Assembly: GCA_002842035.1 (NCBI GenBank)
Contig: PHBP01000001.1
Span: 109,198-173,197 of the forward strand
Direction: 5' to 3'
DNA length: 64,000 bases
DNA from: Candidatus Cloacimonetes bacterium HGW-Cloacimonetes-2
GTDB lineage: Bacteria; Cloacimonadota; Cloacimonadia; Cloacimonadales; Cloacimonadaceae
Below, piece by piece: positions 1 through 8,143 of this stretch. Below the pieces are notes generated by a model that was not told the origin of the DNA, made no database searches, and worked only from the letters and a program-made list of their open reading frames with translations. Each line of letters starts with the position of its first letter. Position 1 is the first letter of the stretch. The translations under genes and the position numbers were made by a program.

Positions 1-399
1 GGGGGGGGGGGGGGGGTGGTAATTTGCTTTATTACAATCTGTTAAGTATAGTCTCTCCTCTCGTGCAGCTTTATGTCTGATGATAATGATACGCTCTCCG
101 ACCCGGTCATATTATGTAAGATCGCTGGTCTTGCCAAGAAGATCAGGAGTGATGTATTGGGGATCGTCCTGCATGATCTCCGAGATTTCTTGTTCAGTCT
201 CACCCTCAGGGCATCAGATTATACTGACTGCTTTCTAATGGCTTAGAAAGAGCCTTCCCCCCCCTTTGCAATTTTTGTTGATACGATTTGCAATTCTCGG
301 TGAGACTTTATAACTGGGTAATGAAAAGACTTCCACTAATCTCTTGACAGATATCTACGCCTTAGTTTGCTTTGTCACAATTGCTTAAAGGAGATTCTT
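1..399. other. Gene-free left edge with poly-G run
   Basis: Bases 1-16 are an unbroken G run, probably a sequencing or assembly artefact at a contig end. Bases 17-399 hold no convincing gene. A 57-codon plus-strand ORF at 73-246 has no Shine-Dalgarno and no recognisable protein, so it is not called. A TTGACA -35 box lies at 344-349, upstream of the first gene. Confidence 0.6.
344..349 (+). promoter_or_regulatory. Candidate -35 box (TTGACA)
   Basis: An exact TTGACA lies 51 bases before the ATG of the C5-epimerase-like lipoprotein, in the right orientation. No good -10 is seen at normal spacing. It belongs to a set of identical intergenic boxes in this window. Confidence 0.35.
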
Positions 400-1338
400 A
401 TGCAGAAGCTGTTGATTCTGATATGCCTTGTCGCCTTAGCCTTGGGCATAGCAAGTTGTGATAAGCTCGATGAAGAGATCGATCCTGTCCGGGATTACAA
501 CTTCAATATCCAGACTCTTTCATACGATGACTTGTATCATCAGTATTCCACTCTGACAAATGCCTATTGGGCTACACCTGCGGATAGCAATGGGGTTCAG
601 ATGTTCCTCTGGGAAAACACCTTGCATTATCACCCGGTGCAACTGGCACATCGGAGTCTTGATCTTTTAAGCGATTATCGCCTAACCAACAACCTTGTCT
701 ATATGCAGCGCGCTATTATCTCTTTGGAAACCCTTAGAAGCAGAGCCATTCGTCTGAAGAAAGGCATTTACTTTCCTTACACCTTTGATTATGAGATTCT
801 CAGCAAACCCGAACTGGCAGTTCAAGCGCCCTGGTTTTCGGGAATGGCACAAGGGATGCTACTCTCTTGCTACAGCAGGCTTTACAGCCTTACAAATAAT
901 GATCTTTACAAGGCTGTGGCTGATTCAATACTCTATACGATGACCGATTATGCTTCCCCCTATTCTCCCGTGATGATCAGCGAAGCAGACGGGGTGGGGC
1001 TGGATAAGGATTACTACTGGGTAGATGAATACCCCCACCCCACGCGGGTCTATGTGCTCAATGGCTCCATTATCGGAGCTATGGGGCTCTATGACCACTG
1101 GTGGGTATTTGGCGATAGAAAATCCAAGACTCTGCTCAGCCGTGAACTTACCACCCTCAAAGACCACGTGATGCTCTATCGCAATGAAGGAGATATCAGT
1201 TGTTACGACCTCAGATATCGGGGTAAAAACCGTCCCTACCACCAAATCCATATAGACCTCCTGCGTTTGTGCCACAAGATAAGTTCAGATAGCTATTTCC
1301 AGGAAGTTGCTGATCTCTTTGCCTCCGATTATCCCTGA
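400..1338 (+). CDS. Lipoprotein with D-glucuronyl C5-epimerase C-terminal-like domain
   Basis: The start is placed at the ATG at 400, not at the first in-frame start (367). An AAAGGAG Shine-Dalgarno precedes it, and the protein then begins with a classic lipoprotein signal (hydrophobic stretch, then GIAS-C at residues 16-20). The 312-residue product should be lipid-anchored. The C-terminal two thirds resemble the eukaryotic-type glucuronyl C5-epimerase C-terminal family: a WFSGMAQG segment near residue 145 matches the family's WYSAMAQG, and VLNGSIIGAMGLYD near residue 225 matches VLNGF..LxGLYD. Family members flip glucuronate to iduronate in polysaccharides or act on related uronic-acid glycans; the bacterial substrate is unknown. 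It stands alone, with a TTGACA box at 344-349. The family call rests on motif memory and the activity is inferred. Confidence 0.7.
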   Translation: MQKLLILICLVALALGIASCDKLDEEIDPVRDYNFNIQTLSYDDLYHQYSTLTNAYWATPADSNGVQMFLWENTLHYHPVQLAHRSLDLLSDYRLTNNLVYMQRAIISLETLRSRAIRLKKGIYFPYTFDYEILSKPELAVQAPWFSGMAQGMLLSCYSRLYSLTNNDLYKAVADSILYTMTDYASPYSPVMISEADGVGLDKDYYWVDEYPHPTRVYVLNGSIIGAMGLYDHWWVFGDRKSKTLLSRELTTLKDHVMLYRNEGDISCYDLRYRGKNRPYHQIHIDLLRLCHKISSDSYFQEVADLFASDYP

Positions 1339-1581
1339 TCACCAGGATTCCTGGGCTTAGGATACAAAGATCTGACAGGGCTCTGGATATTGGTGCTTCT
1401 GTCTCATATTCATAGACTTGCGGCTTTTTACCGCATATCCGGTCTATTCTTTTTAAGATCAATCAAACCTTGGATGCATAATTCCGGCACAAAGACGATA
1501 AAAAGCACTTGACCCAAAGACAAGGGATCAAAACAATTGCCATACAAAACAGGGAATGATCTTTAGCAAGGGAGGATAGTA

Positions 1582-2406
1582 ATGTTTGAAATATCAGAGC
1601 TTAGTGTGATAGCCGCACAAATGGAGACGAGCCTCAAAGGCAAGGTCATTGCTCAGGGCTCGCTGGGAAACAGCCCGCACAAGTTTGTTTGGTACAATCG
1701 CAGTCACGAGGAATTCGCAGAGCTTTGCCAGGGCAAGAGAATCGGTAATGCACGCTTGATGGGCAGGTGGCTTGGGCTGGATTTTGAGCCCAGATACCGG
1801 ATGATCTTTGGAGAAATGGGCGGTAAGATAATCCTGCATCCCAAAGGCGAAGCAATCCCCAAAAGGTATCATCTGCTGCTGCAATTTGAAGATGGAATGG
1901 CATTAACTGTCGTGATCGGGATGTGGGGCGCTTTGGAGCTGTACAAACAGGGAGACGAGCTTTCCCGGGCTTATATCAAAGGAATGGCAACCACTCCGCT
2001 TGACCCGGGCTTTAGCCAGGACTATTTCCTCGATCTGGTGGCAGGTATTACCGCCAAAGGCAAGCGCAGTGTAAAGAGCTTGCTTACCCAGGAACAAACC
2101 ATCCCTGGGCTGGGCAATGCCGTGGCGCAAGACATAATGTTTCGCAGCGGGCTTAATCCCAGGCGCAACCTGCAAGAGCTTGGAAAGCTTGAGCTTGAGA
2201 GATTGTACCATAGTATCCTTTCCGTAGTAAGAGAGATCAAAGACTTGGGCGGCAGATACGATGAAACAGATCTGTTTGGCAAGCCCGGAGGCTATATTCG
2301 CCTGATGGATTCCAAGCGAAAGGAGTGTCCCACTTGCAGTGCAGCCATCCAGACGATGCAGTATCTGGGTGGAGCGTGTTACTTTTGCCCTGTTTGTCAG
2401 AGCTGA
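1582..2406 (+). CDS. Fpg/Nei-like DNA glycosylase lacking the N-terminal catalytic proline
   Basis: The protein is 274 residues, the usual Fpg/Nei length. The helix-two-turn-helix region is clear (IPGLGNAVAQD near residue 176), and a C-terminal Cys4 zinc finger is present: CPTC, then 15 residues, then CPVC. GGRYDETDLFGKPGGY precedes the finger. Fpg and Nei normally begin Met-Pro-Glu, and the exposed proline is the Schiff-base nucleophile. Here the start reads MFEISEL, so the proline is replaced by Phe, while a Glu follows. The start is firm: a GGGAGG Shine-Dalgarno lies 8-14 bases upstream. Fpg-like proteins with this type of N-terminus occur in other phyla and are usually annotated as Fpg by homology. 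Real glycosylase/lyase activity is uncertain; it may bind damaged DNA or use another nucleophile. Confidence 0.8.
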   Translation: MFEISELSVIAAQMETSLKGKVIAQGSLGNSPHKFVWYNRSHEEFAELCQGKRIGNARLMGRWLGLDFEPRYRMIFGEMGGKIILHPKGEAIPKRYHLLLQFEDGMALTVVIGMWGALELYKQGDELSRAYIKGMATTPLDPGFSQDYFLDLVAGITAKGKRSVKSLLTQEQTIPGLGNAVAQDIMFRSGLNPRRNLQELGKLELERLYHSILSVVREIKDLGGRYDETDLFGKPGGYIRLMDSKRKECPTCSAAIQTMQYLGGACYFCPVCQS

Positions 2407-2498
2407 GCATCTGCATACGATACTATTAGTTAGCTTTATTTCATAAGAATCGAGTAATATTATCAACAGAGGTCATCACATAAAAGCCTGATCTGAGA

Positions 2499-2504
2499 TT
2501 GACA
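2499..2504 (+). promoter_or_regulatory. Candidate -35 box (TTGACA)
   Basis: An exact TTGACA lies about 105 bases before the ATG of the large beta-helix protein gene. No clear -10 is seen. Confidence 0.3.
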
Positions 2505-2608
2505 TTATCTTGCTTGGGAAAAGCTGTTTTCCAAAGCTGTTGGGCTAGCCTGGGCATAATGCTATAGGCCGGCAGCAAGCAGAGATTAATCTTGTAAAGG
2601 ATATATGT

Positions 2609-5600
2609 ATGAAACTGTACCTGTATTTGTTTTTGACCTTTTCGGTGAGCCTCCTGGCGGGTCTTTCGGGAAGCTTTAGCGTAGGTGGAGCCGGAGCTGA
2701 TTATAATACGCTCACAGAGGCATTGGCAGCTGTGAATAGCCAGGGATTGGATGGAGATCTGACTCTCACACTCAATCCCGGAACCTATAATGGAGCTTAT
2801 CAGCTTCAGCATCAGAGTAATGGCCACAGGCTTACTATCACCGGGGGGGCAGCCCCCAGCCAGCAGATCATCCTGATGAATAGCGCTGCTTCAGCCACCA
2901 ATAACTACATCCTGAAGCTGAATGCAGTTTCAAATGTTACTCTCAATGGGCTTTACTTTCAGCAAGCGGGCTCTTATTCGCGGGCTCTGCATATCGAGGG
3001 CAATTGCGATAACCTGGTGATCAGCAGCAATAGCTTTTCCGGAGTGTTAAACGCACCCACCAGCAATTCCGAGAGCATATATTTCCGTGCCTCCGGATCG
3101 GGCGATGCAGACAATGTCCATATCGCACTCAATAGCTTTTACAATGGATCTTACCATCTGATGGTTAATAGCGGCAGCTACAACGATAAATTTACAGATT
3201 GGACTATACTCAATAATGCCCACAGCAATGGCTACGTAGGGCTATACCTTATGCGAATGGAGGATTTGGCAATCGAAAGCGGTAGCTTTGGCTCAATGAC
3301 AAAGGCAATAGATCTCAACACTTCAGAGGGCGAGCTTGATGTTAGCCGCAACAAGATCGACGATTGTCAGAATGGCATCGTTATCAGTTATGCTACCGTT
3401 GATGATCCCACAGCTCCTCATGTCTATAACAACATTATCAGTGTGAGCAACGGCACCGGCTTGTCAGTAAATGGCAACAACCTCAATATCTTTCACAATA
3501 CCGTCCTCAATACGACTATCGAGAGCTATCAGAGATACGGAGTTCAAGTATCCGGCACAAGAATGAAATTCAAAAAGAACAATGTAGTCTGTTTGGGTGG
3601 TGCTACTCCCCTGTCTGCTTATTCCATCAATCCCACAGACTCTCAACGTAGTATCATCGAACATAACAATTTCTATTCAAACAACATAGCCATCGCTCAG
3701 GTATCAAACGATCGTTACAATCAGATAGAGGATTTTAACTTTATCGCAGGCGTGGAGAATAGCTGTCAATACCCTCACTTCTCGGGAATCAACCTCACAC
3801 CGGGCTCGCCCTGGCTGAACAACCTCTATCCTTCCACGGTAGTCACAGAGGATTTTACTGGTGCTCTACGCAATGTAAGTAGTAGCGATATCGGAGCAAT
3901 TGAATTTAGCCCTGATCCCGCTCTCACTCCTATGAGCGGCACCTATATGGTGGGGGGCAGTGAAGCCTTTACCAGCCTGACTGCCTTCCTGGATGCAGTC
4001 TCTCTAAGGGGTATCAGCGGCAATACCACAGCCTATTTGACTGATGCGCTATATACCAGTAGCTACGACCTCAATAAGATCCCGGGAGCCGGAGAAGCAG
4101 CGCTGCTTACGATCCGCTCTTACAATCAGGCAAATAGCATTATCCGCAACCTGAGCCAAAGCTCTGCCTTTATATTGAAGCTCAATCGCGTAAGCTATCT
4201 GAAGCTCTCAAATCTGAGCTTTGAAACTACCGGCAATGGAACACATATCCTGCTCAATGGCACAAACAGCGATATTTTTGTACAGTATTCTGAGCTTTTA
4301 GCACCGGCATCTTCCAGCGGCTATGGCATCAGAAGTCCCTATGGCTCTGAATCCAAGCGTATAGATATCTTTAGCTGTGAATTTGATAATCTGGGGACTG
4401 CAATAGAGGTCTATGGCAATGGATGGGATATCTATGGAGCTATCTTTACAAACTGTGGAACAGGCTGCTTTACACAAAGCTCAAATGACATCAGAATCGA
4501 GACCAGCCAGTTCATCGGATCAAGCTCTTATGCAATAAACATCAACCAGACCAATCTGGGCAGCATCCTTGGTAACAGGATTAGCGGCAGCGGTAATGGT
4601 ATCTACTTTGGAGCAGGAGCATATACCGGAGGAACTCGCAGCTTGATCGCTAACAATGCTATCAGTATCGATGGAAGCTCCCGTAATGGTATCGCCATCA
4701 GTGGCTCCGGAATCAATGTGATCAACAACAGCAGCAGAGTCTATGGCTACAATGGAAAAGGCTTGTACAGCTATGAACTGGGCACATATATCGATGTCGT
4801 AAACAATATCTTTGCGGTAGATCAGGGCTTGGCTATGGATTTTGGTTACTTCAGCCCAGCCTCCAGCAAAGTTGTGGATTACAATAGCTATTACTCTGAG
4901 GCAACCGGCTTTGTCAAGATGGGTACTGAGTACGGCGATCTGGCATCTCTGAAGGCAGCTTACCCGGATTACAACCAACATTCTCTATCACTACTGCCAC
5001 ATTTCACAGCTGATATGCACACGGGTAGTCCCTGGCTTAGAAACGCAGGCCTCGTACGCTCTGAGATCACTACCGATATGGATGGAGAACCCAGAGGAGA
5101 TAGCTTTGATATTGGAGCAGATCAACAGACAGGACCCCTTACTCTCAGCCCAATGGCAGGAGTATATACAGTGGGAACAATTGGCAACGACTACAGCAGT
5201 CTCGATACCTGTATCAACGATATAATGCTGCGTGGTATCTCCGCTAATGTAACAATCAATATCCTGCCCGGCACCTACACCGGATATTACACAATCCGAG
5301 ACTTCCCAAAGACTGCTCCTGGTCTGGCACTCAGCATAAACGCGATGGAGCAGAGCGACTTTGTAATCACTCCCACTCAGACCTACGGCTATGAAAACTT
5401 CTTCTTCAGGCTGGTCGGTGCCCGCAACGTAAGCTTCAATGGCATCAAGATGCGCAGCACGCAAAGCACCAGACAGAGCAATTACATTGTCCTGAACGGT
5501 AGATGCGTAAACATCAGCTTCACAAACTGTGATTTCGATTTCACCAATTCAAACTCTGGATACAGTACCGGAATCAATACACCGGATAGCCAAGGCGACC

Positions 5601-7927
5601 AGCTAAGCATCTCAGGTTGCAACTTCATTGGAGCAGGTTATGGACTCTATATCGCAGGTCCTTATTATGCTACAAAGAGTTACGACAACGTGAGTGTAGT
5701 CTCCTGCAGCTTCCAGGGCAGCTCCAGTGCCTTGGAGATCAGCAAAACTGTGAACCTCTCAATTATCGCAAATCAGTTCACAGGCGTAAACAAAGCGATG
5801 GCATTCAGTTACATCAGCGGCTCCAGCGCTATCCGGCGTAACCGCGTACTTACCGGATCTTTCACTGGATCATATAGTTCAGCCAATCCGATCAGCTTAT
5901 ACAGTTGCAACGGAGCATTGGAAAGTGCTTTCCAGATCATCGATAATATTGTACATCTGACAGACAATATCGTCCAAGCTGCCACCGGCATCATCATTGG
6001 CCAATCCAGCCATATCTATATGGCACACAATACTATCTCTGTAGAGAACTCGACTTATAATGAATACGGCAGTGCTATGGAGATTGGCAACGTGAGCCTC
6101 TCCAGCTTTTGGAACAACATCTTCTGCAGCCCGATTAATGGCTATGCCCTCAGGATCAATAACTGCACGGATTACTACTTCAGCCACAACGCCTATTACA
6201 ACAGCGCGATGAAGATGGCAAGCATCAATAATACCGGCTATGGCAGAGAGGATTTCCTCAGTTTGATGGATGCCGATGGCATCTTTGCCGATCCCCTGCT
6301 CAATTCCCAAGGCTATAGCCAGAGTGGCATACTAAGGGACAAAGCTGCCTCCAGCACTGTAACACTCGATATAGATAACAACAGCTTTGGCAGTCTTGCC
6401 GATATCGGTGCTGCCGTCATCGCAGATCAGGGAAGCCCTCTGAGCGGGTTCATTACAGTGGGATCAGGCGGAGATTTTGCTGATCTGGATACTGCGATTG
6501 CCGCTTTGATGAAGCGTGGACTGGGTGGAAACCTGGAACTGAGAGTCCTGCCCGGAAATCACACTGTAAGCACGATTCTGGGTTACGTCGGCAACAGCCA
6601 CCTCTATAGCCTCAGATTAACAGGCCAGTCCGGTGCAGCTCCCGTGATCCAAAAGAATGCCACCGGCAGTGATAACAACTTTATACTCAAGCTGAGGAAT
6701 ACCAATAACCTTAGCCTCGAGAACCTTGCCTTCCAAAGCCTTAATCCGGTGTATTCGAAGGGTCTTGATATCTCCAGATTCACCAAGGATCTAAAGATCA
6801 ATAACTGCAGTATCTATACAGGTGTAAATACGCAGTCAAGCCAATATAGCGCTGCTATTTACGCTTATGATGCCCTGATAAAGGATTGGGACATCGTAAA
6901 CAACCACATCATCAATAATCCTTATGGGATTTGTATTTGGGGCGTGAATCAGACAGACGTGCAAAACAGCGGTCTGGTAATAGACAACAATGAGATCCGC
7001 GGTAATTTCTCAAGCATTTACCTGGGATATGTTTATGCTCCGCAGGTCAGCAGGAATCAGATCCAGGAAGCCAGATACAATGGAATCAATCTTAGCTCCG
7101 GAATATCGGGTATGCGCATCTGGGCAAATCAGATTTCGACCGGTACCGGTATCCCCATGACAATCTCATATATTGGAACTAGTAGCACTGATAATATGAT
7201 CTACAACAACTACTTCCGTGGTGGCTCGGGCAGCACTGTGGCTGTCAATGTAAACAACGCTCCGAATTTGAAGTTCTACTACAACACTATCGTCTGCACC
7301 GGCAATTATGACTATGCGATGGGCTTTTATCACGGCTCATCCAGCACGGGGCTGGCTTTTGTAAACAACATCGTAAAAACTAGTCTGGGTTTGGCTGCTC
7401 AGTTTAATCAACTGGCAGATTTTGAGCCCCAAAGATGGGATCACAATCTCTATTACAGCGCTGGCAGCCAGAAAGTTAAGCTTGGATCGACCGTGATAAA
7501 CAGCTCATTCAATTGGAATCAGTCAACCGGCGATCAATTCTCAATCTTTGCGGATCCGCTCCTGGATGGAGAATCCTACAATCTCAGCGCTGGCTCGCCA
7601 GCCAGATTCGCGGCTACAATCGTAAATGGCATTGCCACAGATATCGAAGACAATCCCAGGATCAATATCGATCTCGGCTGCAAGGAGTTCCAGGGTACAC
7701 TGGGCACGCCTGAAAACCTGGCAATGGCAGTGGATAGCATCAACCAATGCGTAATCCTTAGCTGGGACAGCGTAGCCGGAGCAGGTCTGTACAAGGTGCA
7801 ATACTCCGTCGATCCCTACGCTGCTGTATGGCAGGATGCGCCCAATGGCAATACCGGACAAACCGAAATCAGCCTTCCGATCAACTCCGATGTGATCTTC
7901 TACAGAGTGATCGCAATCGGCAATTAA
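2609..7927 (+). CDS. Large secreted right-handed beta-helix protein with four repeated modules
   Basis: The product is 1772 residues with a signal peptide (about residues 1-20, MKLYLYLFLTFSVSLLAGLS). It consists of four copies of a roughly 410-430 residue module, beginning near residues 20, 447, 851 and 1280. Each opens with a G-(S/T/V/I)-(F/Y/I)-x-VG motif, an acidic DY/DF patch and a 'LPGTY'-type strand, and ends with a 'DIGA' motif. Between these are many short Asn/Ser-rich turns (NN, NNxF) typical of parallel beta-helix (pectin-lyase-fold) proteins. The last 80 residues (from about 1692) look like a fibronectin type III domain. No FlgD/Por-type sorting tail is present. An AAAGG Shine-Dalgarno lies 8 bases before the ATG, and a hairpin terminator follows. 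It is probably surface or extracellular and carbohydrate-binding; catalytic function cannot be assigned. Confidence 0.85.
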   Translation: MKLYLYLFLTFSVSLLAGLSGSFSVGGAGADYNTLTEALAAVNSQGLDGDLTLTLNPGTYNGAYQLQHQSNGHRLTITGGAAPSQQIILMNSAASATNNYILKLNAVSNVTLNGLYFQQAGSYSRALHIEGNCDNLVISSNSFSGVLNAPTSNSESIYFRASGSGDADNVHIALNSFYNGSYHLMVNSGSYNDKFTDWTILNNAHSNGYVGLYLMRMEDLAIESGSFGSMTKAIDLNTSEGELDVSRNKIDDCQNGIVISYATVDDPTAPHVYNNIISVSNGTGLSVNGNNLNIFHNTVLNTTIESYQRYGVQVSGTRMKFKKNNVVCLGGATPLSAYSINPTDSQRSIIEHNNFYSNNIAIAQVSNDRYNQIEDFNFIAGVENSCQYPHFSGINLTPGSPWLNNLYPSTVVTEDFTGALRNVSSSDIGAIEFSPDPALTPMSGTYMVGGSEAFTSLTAFLDAVSLRGISGNTTAYLTDALYTSSYDLNKIPGAGEAALLTIRSYNQANSIIRNLSQSSAFILKLNRVSYLKLSNLSFETTGNGTHILLNGTNSDIFVQYSELLAPASSSGYGIRSPYGSESKRIDIFSCEFDNLGTAIEVYGNGWDIYGAIFTNCGTGCFTQSSNDIRIETSQFIGSSSYAININQTNLGSILGNRISGSGNGIYFGAGAYTGGTRSLIANNAISIDGSSRNGIAISGSGINVINNSSRVYGYNGKGLYSYELGTYIDVVNNIFAVDQGLAMDFGYFSPASSKVVDYNSYYSEATGFVKMGTEYGDLASLKAAYPDYNQHSLSLLPHFTADMHTGSPWLRNAGLVRSEITTDMDGEPRGDSFDIGADQQTGPLTLSPMAGVYTVGTIGNDYSSLDTCINDIMLRGISANVTINILPGTYTGYYTIRDFPKTAPGLALSINAMEQSDFVITPTQTYGYENFFFRLVGARNVSFNGIKMRSTQSTRQSNYIVLNGRCVNISFTNCDFDFTNSNSGYSTGINTPDSQGDQLSISGCNFIGAGYGLYIAGPYYATKSYDNVSVVSCSFQGSSSALEISKTVNLSIIANQFTGVNKAMAFSYISGSSAIRRNRVLTGSFTGSYSSANPISLYSCNGALESAFQIIDNIVHLTDNIVQAATGIIIGQSSHIYMAHNTISVENSTYNEYGSAMEIGNVSLSSFWNNIFCSPINGYALRINNCTDYYFSHNAYYNSAMKMASINNTGYGREDFLSLMDADGIFADPLLNSQGYSQSGILRDKAASSTVTLDIDNNSFGSLADIGAAVIADQGSPLSGFITVGSGGDFADLDTAIAALMKRGLGGNLELRVLPGNHTVSTILGYVGNSHLYSLRLTGQSGAAPVIQKNATGSDNNFILKLRNTNNLSLENLAFQSLNPVYSKGLDISRFTKDLKINNCSIYTGVNTQSSQYSAAIYAYDALIKDWDIVNNHIINNPYGICIWGVNQTDVQNSGLVIDNNEIRGNFSSIYLGYVYAPQVSRNQIQEARYNGINLSSGISGMRIWANQISTGTGIPMTISYIGTSSTDNMIYNNYFRGGSGSTVAVNVNNAPNLKFYYNTIVCTGNYDYAMGFYHGSSSTGLAFVNNIVKTSLGLAAQFNQLADFEPQRWDHNLYYSAGSQKVKLGSTVINSSFNWNQSTGDQFSIFADPLLDGESYNLSAGSPARFAATIVNGIATDIEDNPRINIDLGCKEFQGTLGTPENLAMAVDSINQCVILSWDSVAGAGLYKVQYSVDPYAAVWQDAPNGNTGQTEISLPINSDVIFYRVIAIGN

Positions 7928-7949
7928 TACATTGTTCTAATAGCAGTTA

Positions 7950-7975
7950 AGGGCTGGTTCATCCAGCCCTTTCAA
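7950..7975 (+). terminator. Hairpin terminator after the beta-helix gene
   Basis: GGGCTGG pairs with CCAGCCC across a 5-base loop, followed by TTTCAATTT. It lies 23 bases after the stop codon. Confidence 0.6.
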
Positions 7976-8030
7976 TTTATCAAACCTACTTTACTCTCAT
8001 CCACCCCCACCATTTTCCCCAATGATCTAA

Positions 8031-8111
8031 AGCATATCACCAGCAGATCAAGAGCAAATCAAGTCGAACGCGGTTCGAGGTGAATTGCTCTTGATCTGCT
8101 GGTGATATGCT
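8031..8111. repeat. Long intergenic palindrome, family A copy 1
   Basis: This 81-bp element is almost its own reverse complement. The arms read AGCATATCACCAGCAGATC inward and the centre is TCGAAC-GCG-GTTCGA. The only asymmetry is AAATCAAG on one arm against AATTCACC on the other. It lies between two convergent genes. Four related copies occur at 19488, 31554, 57840 and 63708; copy 5 is nearly identical to this one. Confidence 0.9.
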
Positions 8112-8143
8112 CTTGACTAAGCAGAAAACTAGGAGGAGGATTA

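Noticed and set aside
17-246. Minus-strand frame with protein-like words (ETEQEISEIMQDDP and GERIIIIRHKAARE) broken by a stop, and a plus-strand 57-codon ORF at 73-246
   Set aside because: Neither has a start with a Shine-Dalgarno, the minus frame is interrupted by TAA and TGA, and the contig end is of doubtful quality.
1903-2466. 187-codon minus-strand ORF
   Set aside because: It is antisense to the Fpg-like gene; its composition has no family match and it has no Shine-Dalgarno.
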